A stretch of 5,652 nucleotides of DNA from Deltaproteobacteria bacterium (GCA_016218905.1 JACRCS010000750.1:1-5652); one strand, 5' to 3'; shown: positions 1 to 5,612, counted from the first letter of the stretch. Notes: generated by a model not told the origin, from the sequence alone. Program-made: numbers and translations.

Positions 1-27
1 ACAATTGTTTGCGCATCTGCCCCTGAG

Positions 28-107
28 CGTAGGGTGGGGCGTTCCGCCGCAGGCGGGTTGCCCCACGCGTGGGCGAACCTCGCTGCGCGAGAACCGCCCA
101 CCCTACG
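28..107. repeat. Cloverleaf-like palindromic element (dispersed-repeat type)
   Basis: Outer arms 28-44 and 91-107 are inverted repeats matching at 15 of 17 positions; both ends carry the motif CGTAGGGTGGG or its complement. Inside lie three further self-complementary pieces: CCGCC/GGCGG at 44-48 and 52-56 with a 3-nt loop, the perfect 12-bp palindrome CCCACGCGTGGG at 62-73, and CTCGC/GCGAG at 79-83 and 87-91 with a 3-nt loop. The whole can fold into a closed stem with three arms. From memory, intergenic palindromes bounded by GTAGGGTGGG and CCCACCCTAC occur in many bacterial genomes, so this is probably a mobile-type REP/MITE-like unit rather than a gene-specific control site. No target-site duplication is evident. 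Confidence 0.75.
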
Positions 108-172
108 GCAACCCGGTACGCGCAACTATTTACGACGTCGCGTATAGATACGCCCATGATTGTATCGTTCTC

Positions 173-207
173 CTAACGACTAATAGCTAATGGCTAACAG
201 CTCAGTC
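173..207. repeat. Degenerate 7-bp tandem repeats
   Basis: Five consecutive heptads can be read: CTAACGA, CTAATAG, CTAATGG, CTAACAG and the diverged CTCAGTC. The consensus of the first four is CTAAYRR. On the opposite strand the units read like RTTAGYY, which resembles but does not equal the GTTRTCG heptads after rpe. A single related copy, GGCTAACGAG, is seen at 1863-1872. Confidence 0.6.
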
Positions 208-226
208 CGGAAAGGCACTTTCCGGA
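206..226 (+). other. Hairpin just upstream of the PASTA gene RBS
   Basis: TCCGGAAAG (206-214) and CTTTCCGGA (218-226) form a perfect 9-bp stem with a 3-nt GCA loop. It ends 6 bases before the Shine-Dalgarno AAAGGAGG (233-240). There is no T-tract on either side, so it does not look like an intrinsic terminator. It may stabilise the mRNA 5' end or be another repeat fragment. Confidence 0.6.
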
Positions 227-244
227 TCGGTCAAAGGAGGGTGG

Positions 245-1087
245 ATGGCGAGGCGGGTTCCCCTGGCGGCAGTCGCGGTCGCCCTCGCGCTCGGCGGGGC
301 CACGGCGGGCTTCCTCCTGCTCGCGCGGATCTTCGAGAAGACGCCGGAGGTGAAAGTCCCGGCCCTGGTGGGTATCGGGCTTTCGGAAGCCCTCGACCAC
401 CTGGGCGCGGCCAGGCTGGACCTGGAGGTGAGGGGGTTCGAGTACTCCGACGAGATCCCCGAGAACCTCGTCCTGCGGCAACGGCCGGAGGCGGGCCAGG
501 TGGTGAAGGCGAAGCGGAGCGTGCGCGTCGTGCTCTCCCGCGGGCCGGAGCGGCACCAGGTTCCCGACGTCGGCGGTCTCTCCCTGGACGACGCCAGGAT
601 CCAGCTCGAGGAGGCGGGCTTCCGCGCCGGCATCGCAGCCCGCATCCACGGGGCGAAGGAGGACGAAGTAGTGGGCCAGGGCGTCCAGCCCGGAGCGTGG
701 CTGCTGAAGGGCCGGCCGGTGCCCTTGCTGGTCGGGGCCGGGAAGGCGCCGGCCCTCGTCCGCATGCCGGCGCTCGAGGGCCTGACGCTCGACAGGGCGC
801 TGGCGGAGATGGAGTCCTCGTCCCTCAGGCAGGGGACGGTGGAGCCGATTCGCGCCGATGAGTCGACGAAGCCCGGGGTGGTCGTCCGGCAGTCGCCTGC
901 CTCCGGCTATCCCGTGCCCAGGGGCGCGGCCGTCGCCCTCGCCGTCGCCTCCGCGCCGACCGAGGTACGGGAGACTCCGGGCGGCGACGCCGCCGCCCCC
1001 GAGGAGAGTCCTCCCTCACGGCCCGCCGCAACCCCGTCCCGAGTCGAGAGCCACCGAGGGAAGGCAGAAGGAGTGGAACGCCCTTGA
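245..1087 (+). CDS. Membrane-anchored PASTA-domain protein, no kinase domain
   Basis: A 280-residue protein. Residues 1-5 are basic (MARRV) and about 6-28 form one hydrophobic segment, giving an N-terminal membrane anchor or uncleaved signal with the rest outside the membrane. Three PASTA repeats follow at about 36-99, 104-165 and 171-236. Each opens with a V-P-x-L/V-x-G-L-like motif (VPALVGIGL, VPDVGGLSL, MPALEGLTL) and closes on a V-x-V-x-L/V-S strand. The tail 237-280 is low-complexity Pro/Ala/Glu. PASTA domains of PrkC kinases and penicillin-binding proteins bind peptidoglycan fragments or beta-lactams; here the kinase or transpeptidase part is absent, so an extracytoplasmic cell-wall sensing or scaffolding role is only inferred. 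The ATG start follows AAAGGAGG at 233-240. The stop overlaps the rpe start (TTGA), so the two are translationally coupled. No clear promoter was found upstream. Confidence 0.88.
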   Translation: MARRVPLAAVAVALALGGATAGFLLLARIFEKTPEVKVPALVGIGLSEALDHLGAARLDLEVRGFEYSDEIPENLVLRQRPEAGQVVKAKRSVRVVLSRGPERHQVPDVGGLSLDDARIQLEEAGFRAGIAARIHGAKEDEVVGQGVQPGAWLLKGRPVPLLVGAGKAPALVRMPALEGLTLDRALAEMESSSLRQGTVEPIRADESTKPGVVVRQSPASGYPVPRGAAVALAVASAPTEVRETPGGDAAAPEESPPSRPAATPSRVESHRGKAEGVERP

Positions 1088-1746
1088 TCATTGCACCCAG
1101 CATCCTCTCAGCCGATTTCGGGCGCCTGGCCGAGGAGGTTCAGGCGGTGGACCGGGCGGGGGCCGACTGGCTCCACGTCGACGTCATGGACGGCCGGTTC
1201 GTCCCGAACCTGACGATCGGACCCGACGTGGTCCGGGCGATCCGGCGCGCCACGGCGAAGCCCCTGGACGTACACCTCATGATCGTGGAGCCGGAGCGCC
1301 ACGTGGAGGCGTTCGTGCGGGCCGGCGCGGACTTCGTGACGGTGCACGCCGAGGCGTGCCCACACCTCCACCGGAACCTCCAGCAGATCCGGGACCTCGG
1401 GGTGCGGGCGGGGGTCTCCTTGAATCCGGCCACGCCGGCCTGCGCGGTGGAGCACGTCCTCGACCTCGCCGACCTCGTGCTCGTCATGAGCGTCAATCCC
1501 GGGTTCGGCGGGCAGAGGTTCCGGCCCTCGGTCCTCCCGAAGATCGCCGAGCTCCGGGCACTGGCCGACGCCCGCGGAAGAGCCCTCCACCTGGAGGTGG
1601 ACGGCGGGATCACCGACGGGACCATCGGAGAGGCCCTGCGCGCCGGCGCGGACGCCTTCGTGGCGGGCTCCTACGTGTTCGGGTCCGACGATTACGCCGG
1701 GCGGATCCGAAAGCTCCGGGAGGCGGAGGGCCGCCTCCCGAGGTGA
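1084..1746 (+). CDS. rpe: Ribulose-phosphate 3-epimerase
   Basis: Interconverts D-ribulose 5-phosphate and D-xylulose 5-phosphate in the cytoplasmic pentose phosphate pathway or Calvin cycle. The 220 residues match the usual length and cover a whole TIM barrel. Visible signatures are IAPSILSADF at 3-12, the metal ligands H31 and D33 (LHVDVMDG), H64 (DVHLMI) and D173 (EVDGGI), the SLNPATP strand at 112-118 and the MSVNPGFGGQ loop at 135-144. D33 and D173 are the catalytic acid/base pair in the family. The start is TTG at 1084: homologues begin exactly at this MIIAPS-like motif, no ATG is available, and AGAAGGAG lies at 1066-1073 with a 10-nt spacer. The start overlaps the stop of the PASTA gene. 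In Firmicutes rpe also lies close to a PASTA kinase gene (prkC, rsgA, rpe), which supports the pairing. Confidence 0.97.
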   Translation: MIIAPSILSADFGRLAEEVQAVDRAGADWLHVDVMDGRFVPNLTIGPDVVRAIRRATAKPLDVHLMIVEPERHVEAFVRAGADFVTVHAEACPHLHRNLQQIRDLGVRAGVSLNPATPACAVEHVLDLADLVLVMSVNPGFGGQRFRPSVLPKIAELRALADARGRALHLEVDGGITDGTIGEALRAGADAFVAGSYVFGSDDYAGRIRKLREAEGRLPR

Positions 1747-1826
1747 GTTGTCGGTTATCGGTTGTCGGTTGTCGGTTATGGGTTGTCGGTTATGGGTTGT
1801 CGGTTATCGGTTGTCGGTTATCGGTT
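1747..1826. repeat. Heptamer tandem array, 11 x GTTRTSG
   Basis: Beginning at the first base after the rpe stop codon there are eleven uninterrupted 7-bp units to 1823, then a partial GTT. Six units are GTTGTCG, three are GTTATCG and two are GTTATGG. G and A variants mostly alternate, giving a 14-bp higher-order period with one break at units 3-4. It shows no spacers and no dyad symmetry, so it is not a CRISPR array. The reading frames through it (SVIGCRLS-type peptides) are repeat artefacts. Confidence 0.93.
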
Positions 1827-1892
1827 TAAGGAACTTTGGTAGAAAGACTGAGAACTTCCAAGTGGCTAACGAGACCGCGCCTCCGTCTTCTT

Positions 1893-1981
1893 CGTCATTC
1901 CGGCATGGACAGCCGGAATCCAGGACGCCATGGATGCCCCTCCTGGGCGGCTGGACCCCGGCAATCCGTGCCGGGGTGACG
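1893..1981. repeat. Twin-hairpin palindromic element (REP/MITE-like)
   Basis: Two perfect hairpins, each with an 8-bp stem and a 7-nt loop, lie in mirrored arrangement: ATTCCGGC/GCCGGAAT at 1897-1904 and 1912-1919, and ACCCCGGC/GCCGGGGT at 1955-1962 and 1970-1977. They are bracketed by complementary outer ends CGTC (1893-1896) and GACG (1978-1981), and joined by complementary CCAG (1920-1923) and CTGG (1951-1954). The centre carries a small GCCC/GGGC stem at 1936-1939 and 1945-1948. The whole can fold as a cloverleaf. The edge GTCATTCCGGC...GCCGGAATCCAG resembles a dispersed bacterial repeat known to me from many genomes. It sits between convergent genes, where the hairpins might also help end transcription, although no T-tract is present. 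Confidence 0.75.
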
Positions 1982-2018
1982 GAGGGAGGAGGCCGAAGTC
2001 ACTTCCTGCAAACCGGCC

Positions 2019-2030
2019 GCGCCGCGGCGC
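2019..2030. other. 12-bp perfect GC palindrome between convergent genes
   Basis: GCGCCGCGGCGC is fully self-complementary and lies 18 bases past the end of the amidohydrolase gene on the - strand. It could be part of a terminator, but no T-run follows on either strand, and such palindromes arise easily in GC-rich DNA. The rest of 1982-2048 shows nothing recognisable. Confidence 0.3.
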
Positions 2031-2048
2031 ACCGAAGCTGACAACTGA

Positions 2049-3821
2049 TCACCCGAACCGGCGGGCCGGCAGGAGCACCTCTCCCGTCTTGCTCCGGATC
2101 CAGCCGGCTTCGGTTGCGCGGAGGTCCGGGAGGAAGTCGCAGGAGAGGAAGAGCAGCGTGTAGTTCGGGTCGGCGTGCGGGTAGCCGCAGGCGACCAGCG
2201 TCTCCTGGAAGTCCGCCGCCGCGGCCGCCGCGGGTTCGAACTCCCCGGCCATCTGGATTCCCACCAGCGGAAGGCGAAAGGCCTTGGGCTCTCCCCCGGT
2301 GGGGAGGACGACGATCCCGCCCCCGAGCGCGCGCAGGCGCGAGAGCGCGTCGGCCATGCTCTCCGGCGAAGTCCCGAGGACCACGATCCCGCCGTTCGTC
2401 GTGTAGCTCGAGGCGAGCCCCCGCAGGTTGGGGTCCAGGTTCCGGATCACTCCCAGCGAGAGGAAGCTTCCCCGGCGGTCCGTCAGGGCGAGGACGTGGC
2501 ACGGCTCGCCGTCTTCCGAGGGCCAGCGTGCGCCGCCGGACCGTTCGAGCCGGGTCGGCGCCTCTCTCGTGATCACCGCGTTGACGAGCCGGCCGGCGGG
2601 AAAGGGGTCGGGCGCGGCGTCGGGGAGGGTGAAGAGCTCGGGTCCCCACGGGGGGATCGAGGGAGCCCCGCCGTCGTAGAGGCTCCAGTCGAAGGAAGCG
2701 CTCGGGGCGACGACCGTCAGCGCGCCGTCGCGGGCGCAGAGCCTGCCCCGGCAGACGACGGCGGCGGGGGTGGGATCGCGCAGCGTCTCCAGGAGGTTCA
2801 CGTGGGCGATCCTCCCGGGCGCCAGGGACCCCAGGTCCTGGTCGAGGCCGAGGAGCGAGGCGGCGTTGAGCGTCGCCATCCGGTAGGCGTGGCCCTCCGG
2901 CACCCCGGCGGACAGGGCGAGGCGGATCAGGTGGTCGGTCAGCCCGACCTCGCGGACGTGGTGCGCCTTGGCGCCGTCTGTGGTGAAGGCGAAGCGGTCC
3001 GCGAAGAGCGTGCTCCCGAGGACCGGGAGAAGGGTCGGGAGGTCTTCGCGCAGGCTCGAGTTGCGGAGCAGCACCCACAGGCCCTGGCGCAGCCGCTCGA
3101 GCGCCTCCGACGTGTCGATCGCCTCGTGGCACGAACGCAGACCCGCGGCGGCGAGCGCCGGAAGCTTGCGGGCACTCGCTCCGGCCGTATGCCCGTCCGC
3201 GAACTTCCCGAGCCGCCGCGCGCGCTCGACGATCTCCAGGAGGCGCCCCGCCCGGCTGGGGTCGAGGAAGTCGGTCCAGCGGGTCGTCTCGGCCGTGGCG
3301 AGGAAGTGGGGCTGCTCGAGCAGGGTCGAGACGACCTCGGCGCGGAAGAACGCCTCCTCACCCTCGAAGCGGGACTGGGACGCCATGCGGGCTGCCCAGA
3401 AGAGGTGGGGGAGCGCCGCCTGGGAGAGCGCCCCGGTGAGCGTGTTCAGCCGCTCCGGACCGAAGGCGATGTGGTAGAGGAGCTCGTCGCAGACCAGGCA
3501 CGTCGTTCCCCGGCAGACGGCCGCCTCCCCGAGGCTCAGAGGGTTGATGAACGGCCAGGCGTGGGTGTGGGGTTCGATGTACCCCGGCACTGCCGTACGC
3601 CCCTCGCCCTCCACGACCTCGGTCGCGGGGCCCACGGGCCCTCGAAAGGGCCCCGGACCGGCTCGGGCGATCCGGTCGCCCGCCACGGCGATGTCGCCGG
3701 CGTAGGTCTCGCCCGTATACGCATTCCAGACGAGGGCCCCCCGGATCAGGAGGTCGGGAGCGTCCAGCTCCTGGGCCACGCGGGTGAGACGGAGTCGAAG
3801 CTGTGGGCTGCAGGCGATCAT
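2049..3821 (-). CDS. Adenine deaminase-superfamily amidohydrolase (COG1001, YerA-like)
   Basis: A 590-residue metal-dependent hydrolase of the adenine deaminase family, presumably cytoplasmic. An N-terminal beta domain (about 22-80, LLIRGALVWN) leads to the barrel with PGYIEPHTH (metal ligands H85, H87), GH at 210-211, CHE at 231-233, TTDGA at 280-284 (D282), and MATLNAASLLGL. The C-terminal domain typical of adenine deaminases follows from about 420 to 590. Canonical adenine deaminases have a D-PHE-IAN motif and a C-terminal HDSHN motif; the corresponding stretches here read VCDELLYHIAFG (110-121) and SSYTTNGGIV (471-480). As I recall it, Bacillus YerA shows the same type of replacement, so the substrate need not be adenine. 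The start at 3821 gives MIACSPQ with AAAAGGA 7 nt upstream; the frame stays open to 4094, but that stretch is Arg/Ser-rich and not family-like. A TATCAT box (3946-3941) is a weak promoter candidate. Confidence 0.87.
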   Translation of the reverse strand: MIACSPQLRLRLTRVAQELDAPDLLIRGALVWNAYTGETYAGDIAVAGDRIARAGPGPFRGPVGPATEVVEGEGRTAVPGYIEPHTHAWPFINPLSLGEAAVCRGTTCLVCDELLYHIAFGPERLNTLTGALSQAALPHLFWAARMASQSRFEGEEAFFRAEVVSTLLEQPHFLATAETTRWTDFLDPSRAGRLLEIVERARRLGKFADGHTAGASARKLPALAAAGLRSCHEAIDTSEALERLRQGLWVLLRNSSLREDLPTLLPVLGSTLFADRFAFTTDGAKAHHVREVGLTDHLIRLALSAGVPEGHAYRMATLNAASLLGLDQDLGSLAPGRIAHVNLLETLRDPTPAAVVCRGRLCARDGALTVVAPSASFDWSLYDGGAPSIPPWGPELFTLPDAAPDPFPAGRLVNAVITREAPTRLERSGGARWPSEDGEPCHVLALTDRRGSFLSLGVIRNLDPNLRGLASSYTTNGGIVVLGTSPESMADALSRLRALGGGIVVLPTGGEPKAFRLPLVGIQMAGEFEPAAAAAADFQETLVACGYPHADPNYTLLFLSCDFLPDLRATEAGWIRSKTGEVLLPARRFG

Positions 3822-3921
3822 GGGAAGATCCTTTTCCCTTCCGCCGCGGGAAGAATGGCGCCGGCCGCGCTGCCGGGCGTCTGCGCGGAGCCGGATCTCC
3901 AACGAATCTGGGGCGCGCCGG

Positions 3922-3950
3922 TTGACTTGGAGCGCCCGCCATGATACCAA
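3922..3950 (+). promoter_or_regulatory. Sigma70-type promoter candidate for the aminotransferase leader
   Basis: TTGACT at 3922-3927 and TACCAA at 3945-3950 are separated by exactly 17 bp, and TG at 3942-3943 gives an extended -10. The -10 matches TATAAT at only 3 of 6 positions. Transcription would begin near 3957, only a few bases ahead of the leader Shine-Dalgarno at 3961. The region lies between the divergent genes, and the -10 overlaps a TATCAT box on the other strand. Confidence 0.5.
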
Positions 3951-3971
3951 ATCGGACAACGAGGAGTCGGC

Positions 3972-4088
3972 ATGTTCCCACACGCGCACCAAAACCCCGT
4001 CGGGATCGGAGCCTCTCGAGCTAGCCGCGCGGCAGCCGCTGCTGCCGCCGTTCGGCGTGCTGCCCGGCTCCTTGGGGACGGGGGATAG
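3972..4088 (+). CDS. Putative alanine-rich leader peptide (38 codons)
   Basis: A short ORF with a textbook start: GAGGAG at 3961-3966, a 5-nt spacer, then ATG at 3972. It encodes 38 residues beginning MFPHAHQNPVG and stops at TAG 4086-4088. Codons 20-26 (4029-4049) are seven alanine codons in a row, and 12 of 38 residues are Ala. Phe2, His4 and His6 cluster near the start. It ends 22 bases before an intrinsic terminator that precedes an aminotransferase gene, which is the position expected of an attenuator leader peptide. The peptide itself would have no enzymatic role. Ala runs arise readily in GC-rich DNA, and the same DNA is also open on the - strand, so coding is suggested by the start signal and the context, not by homology. 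Confidence 0.45.
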   Translation: MFPHAHQNPVGIGASRASRAAAAAAAVRRAARLLGDGG

Positions 4089-4116
4089 CTCCAATCCCTT
4101 CGACGAACCGAGAGGC
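4011..4116 (+). promoter_or_regulatory. Leader RNA with an alternative stem that competes with the terminator
   Basis: GCCTCTCG (4011-4018) is perfectly complementary to CGAGAGGC (4109-4116). The 3' half of this stem includes the first six bases of the terminator 5' arm, so the two structures exclude each other. Within the enclosed 90 nt are GCGGCAG/CTGCCGC (4029-4035 with 4042-4048, 6-nt loop) and GGGAT/ATCCC (4082-4086 with 4094-4098, 7-nt loop). This is the layout of an attenuator antiterminator or of a riboswitch P1 stem. I find no match to the riboswitch or T-box consensus motifs that I know. Confidence 0.45.
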
Positions 4117-4148
4117 CATGGGCAGAACTCCCATGGCCTCTTCGTTTT
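4111..4148 (+). terminator. Intrinsic terminator in the aminotransferase leader
   Basis: AGAGGCCATGGG (4111-4122) and CCCATGGCCTCT (4130-4141) form a perfect 12-bp stem with a 7-nt loop (CAGAACT). TCGTTTTAT follows directly on the + strand. There is no T-tract on the other strand, so it acts on + transcripts only. No long + strand gene precedes it, and it lies between the promoter candidate and the aminotransferase start, so it probably works as an attenuator. Confidence 0.75.
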
Positions 4149-4161
4149 ATGGTCAGGAGGA

Positions 4162-4228
4162 CCGGTAGCCCGACGGGCGCATGGATGCGCAGGAGTCGGG
4201 CAATGGCGGATGCTTTAGACCACCGGAG
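4162..4228 (+). promoter_or_regulatory. Structured 5' region over the aminotransferase ribosome binding sites
   Basis: GCCCGAC (4168-4174) pairs with GTCGGGC (4195-4201), enclosing the inverted repeat GCGCAT/ATGCGC (4177-4182 with 4185-4190). CCGGT (4162-4166) can further pair with ACCGG (4222-4226). The first stem overlaps the AGGAG at 4191-4195 that would serve an alternative ATG at 4203; the outer stem touches the GGAG at 4225-4228 that serves the chosen ATG at 4236. Whether it regulates translation cannot be judged from one sequence. Confidence 0.35.
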
Positions 4229-4235
4229 ATCCATC

Positions 4236-5612
4236 ATGCGCAATGACATCGTCCATATCGGAGCCGGAGAGCTCACCTACGAAATCCGCGCGATCGTAGA
4301 GATCGCCGAGAAGCTCCAGAAGCTCGGGGTGAAGGTGAACATGGAGAATATCGGCGATCCGGTCGCCAAGGGAGAGAAGATCCCCCTCTGGATGAGGAAG
4401 ATCGTCGCGGATCTGGCCATGCAGGACTGCTCCTACGCCTACTGCCCGACCAAGGGTCTGCTCGAGACGCGGGAGTTCCTGGCGGAACGGACCAACCGGA
4501 GGGGAGGCGCCCGCATCACTCCCGACGACATCATCTTCTTCAACGGCTTGGGGGACGCGATCCAAAAGGTGTACGGCCTCCTGCGGCGGGAGGCTCGCGT
4601 CATCGGCCCCTCACCCACGTACTCGACGCACTCTTCGGGCGAAGCCGCGCACGCGGGCCAGAAGCCCGTCTCGTACATTCTGGATCCCGACAACCACTGG
4701 TATCCGGACCTGGAAGACCTGAGACTCTCCGTCCGCTACAACCCGTCGATCTCCGGGATCCTCATCATCAACCCCGACAACCCGACGGGCGCCGTCTACC
4801 CGGAGTGGGTCCTGCGCGAGATGATCGGGATCGCGAAGGAGCACGATCTCTTCATCATCGCCGACGAGATCTATAACAACATCGTCTACAACGGCCAGAT
4901 GACGAGGCCCATCTCGGACCTGATCGACGGAGTCCCGGCCATCGCGATGAAGGGGATCAGCAAGGAACTACCCTGGCCGGGCGCGCGCTGCGGCTGGATC
5001 GAGTTCTACAACACGGACAAGGACCCGGTCTTTCAGCGCTACGTGAAGAGCATCGTGGACTCGAAGATGGTCGAGGTCTGCTCGACCACCCTGCCCCAGA
5101 AGGCGATCCCCCTCCTCCTCGACCACCCGGAGTACGCCAACCACCTGGAGGGGCGAAGGGCGCGCTATGAGGAGTACTCGAACATCGCCTACGACCTGCT
5201 GCGGGAGGTCCCGGGCATCAAGGTGAACCGGACCAACGGGGCCTTCTACATGGCGGTCGCCTTCGAGAAGGACGTGCTGAACGACCGGCAGACGCTGCCC
5301 GTCGCCAACCCGGAGGTGCGCGAGCTCGTGGAGAAGCTCGTGAGTCCCCCCGATTTCCCCCTGGACAAGCGCTTCGTCTACTACCTCCTCGCTTCGTCGG
5401 GCATCTGCGTCGTCCCGCTGTCGTCCTTCTGCACGCGCGAGATGGGCTTCCGCATCACCCTCCTCGAGCCCGACCGGGCCGAGTTCACGAAGATCTTTCA
5501 GACGATCGCGGCGAAGATCCAGGAGTACCTCGCCTCGGCCGGGGTGGAAGGCCGCAGAGAGCGGACTTCGTCGCTCCGCACCGCCGGCGTGGCGGCCGGC
5601 GCCGCCGCCTGA
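4236..5612 (+). CDS. PLP-dependent class I/II aminotransferase, substrate unassigned
   Basis: A 458-residue fold-type I aminotransferase, cytoplasmic, moving an amino group between an amino acid and a 2-oxo acid. Visible features are GLGDAI at 104-109 (phosphate contact), NPDNPTG at 179-185 (N182), DEIY at 210-213 (D210 to the pyridine N, Y213), GISKELPWPGARCGW at 240-254 with the Schiff-base lysine K243 and R251, and GFRITLLEPD at 404-413 with R406, the usual substrate carboxylate arginine. The barrel-independent tail after about 435 is Arg/Ala-rich and probably disordered. At about 430 core residues it is slightly longer than typical AspC/AlaT enzymes. The ATG at 4236 has GGAG at 4225-4228 with a 7-nt spacer; ATG 4203 with AGGAG at 4191-4195 would add 11 residues. 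Expression is probably controlled by the leader terminator. Motifs do not separate alanine, aspartate or aromatic specificity. Confidence 0.92.
   Translation: MRNDIVHIGAGELTYEIRAIVEIAEKLQKLGVKVNMENIGDPVAKGEKIPLWMRKIVADLAMQDCSYAYCPTKGLLETREFLAERTNRRGGARITPDDIIFFNGLGDAIQKVYGLLRREARVIGPSPTYSTHSSGEAAHAGQKPVSYILDPDNHWYPDLEDLRLSVRYNPSISGILIINPDNPTGAVYPEWVLREMIGIAKEHDLFIIADEIYNNIVYNGQMTRPISDLIDGVPAIAMKGISKELPWPGARCGWIEFYNTDKDPVFQRYVKSIVDSKMVEVCSTTLPQKAIPLLLDHPEYANHLEGRRARYEEYSNIAYDLLREVPGIKVNRTNGAFYMAVAFEKDVLNDRQTLPVANPEVRELVEKLVSPPDFPLDKRFVYYLLASSGICVVPLSSFCTREMGFRITLLEPDRAEFTKIFQTIAAKIQEYLASAGVEGRRERTSSLRTAGVAAGAAA

Noticed and set aside
143..148. TATAGA as a -10 box for the PASTA-rpe pair
   Set aside because: No -35-like hexamer lies 16-18 bp upstream, and an upstream operon could equally supply the transcript.
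5..190. A 61-codon frame at the window start
   Set aside because: It runs across the palindromic element and heptads and has no ribosome binding site or recognisable sequence.
1747..1826. CRISPR array
   Set aside because: Units are 7 bp and contiguous, with no unique spacers.
1748..2041. Open frames through the heptamer array and the twin-hairpin element
   Set aside because: Their sequence is translated repeat (SVIGCRLS-like units) with no RBS or family features.
2175..3944. A 589-codon open frame on the + strand opposite the amidohydrolase
   Set aside because: It is the antisense of a well-supported family protein, has charge-rich low-complexity sequence and no domain; long antisense frames are expected in GC-rich DNA.
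3822..4094. N-terminal extension of the amidohydrolase to a start at 4094
   Set aside because: The extra 91 residues are Arg/Ser-rich without family similarity, cover the promoter and leader region, and a good ATG with an RBS exists at 3821.
4011..4116. T-box, SAM, glycine, SRP or tRNA-like RNA
   Set aside because: None of the hallmark conserved motifs I looked for, such as the T-box GGGUGGNACCGCG or the SRP GGAAGGAAGC, is present on either strand.
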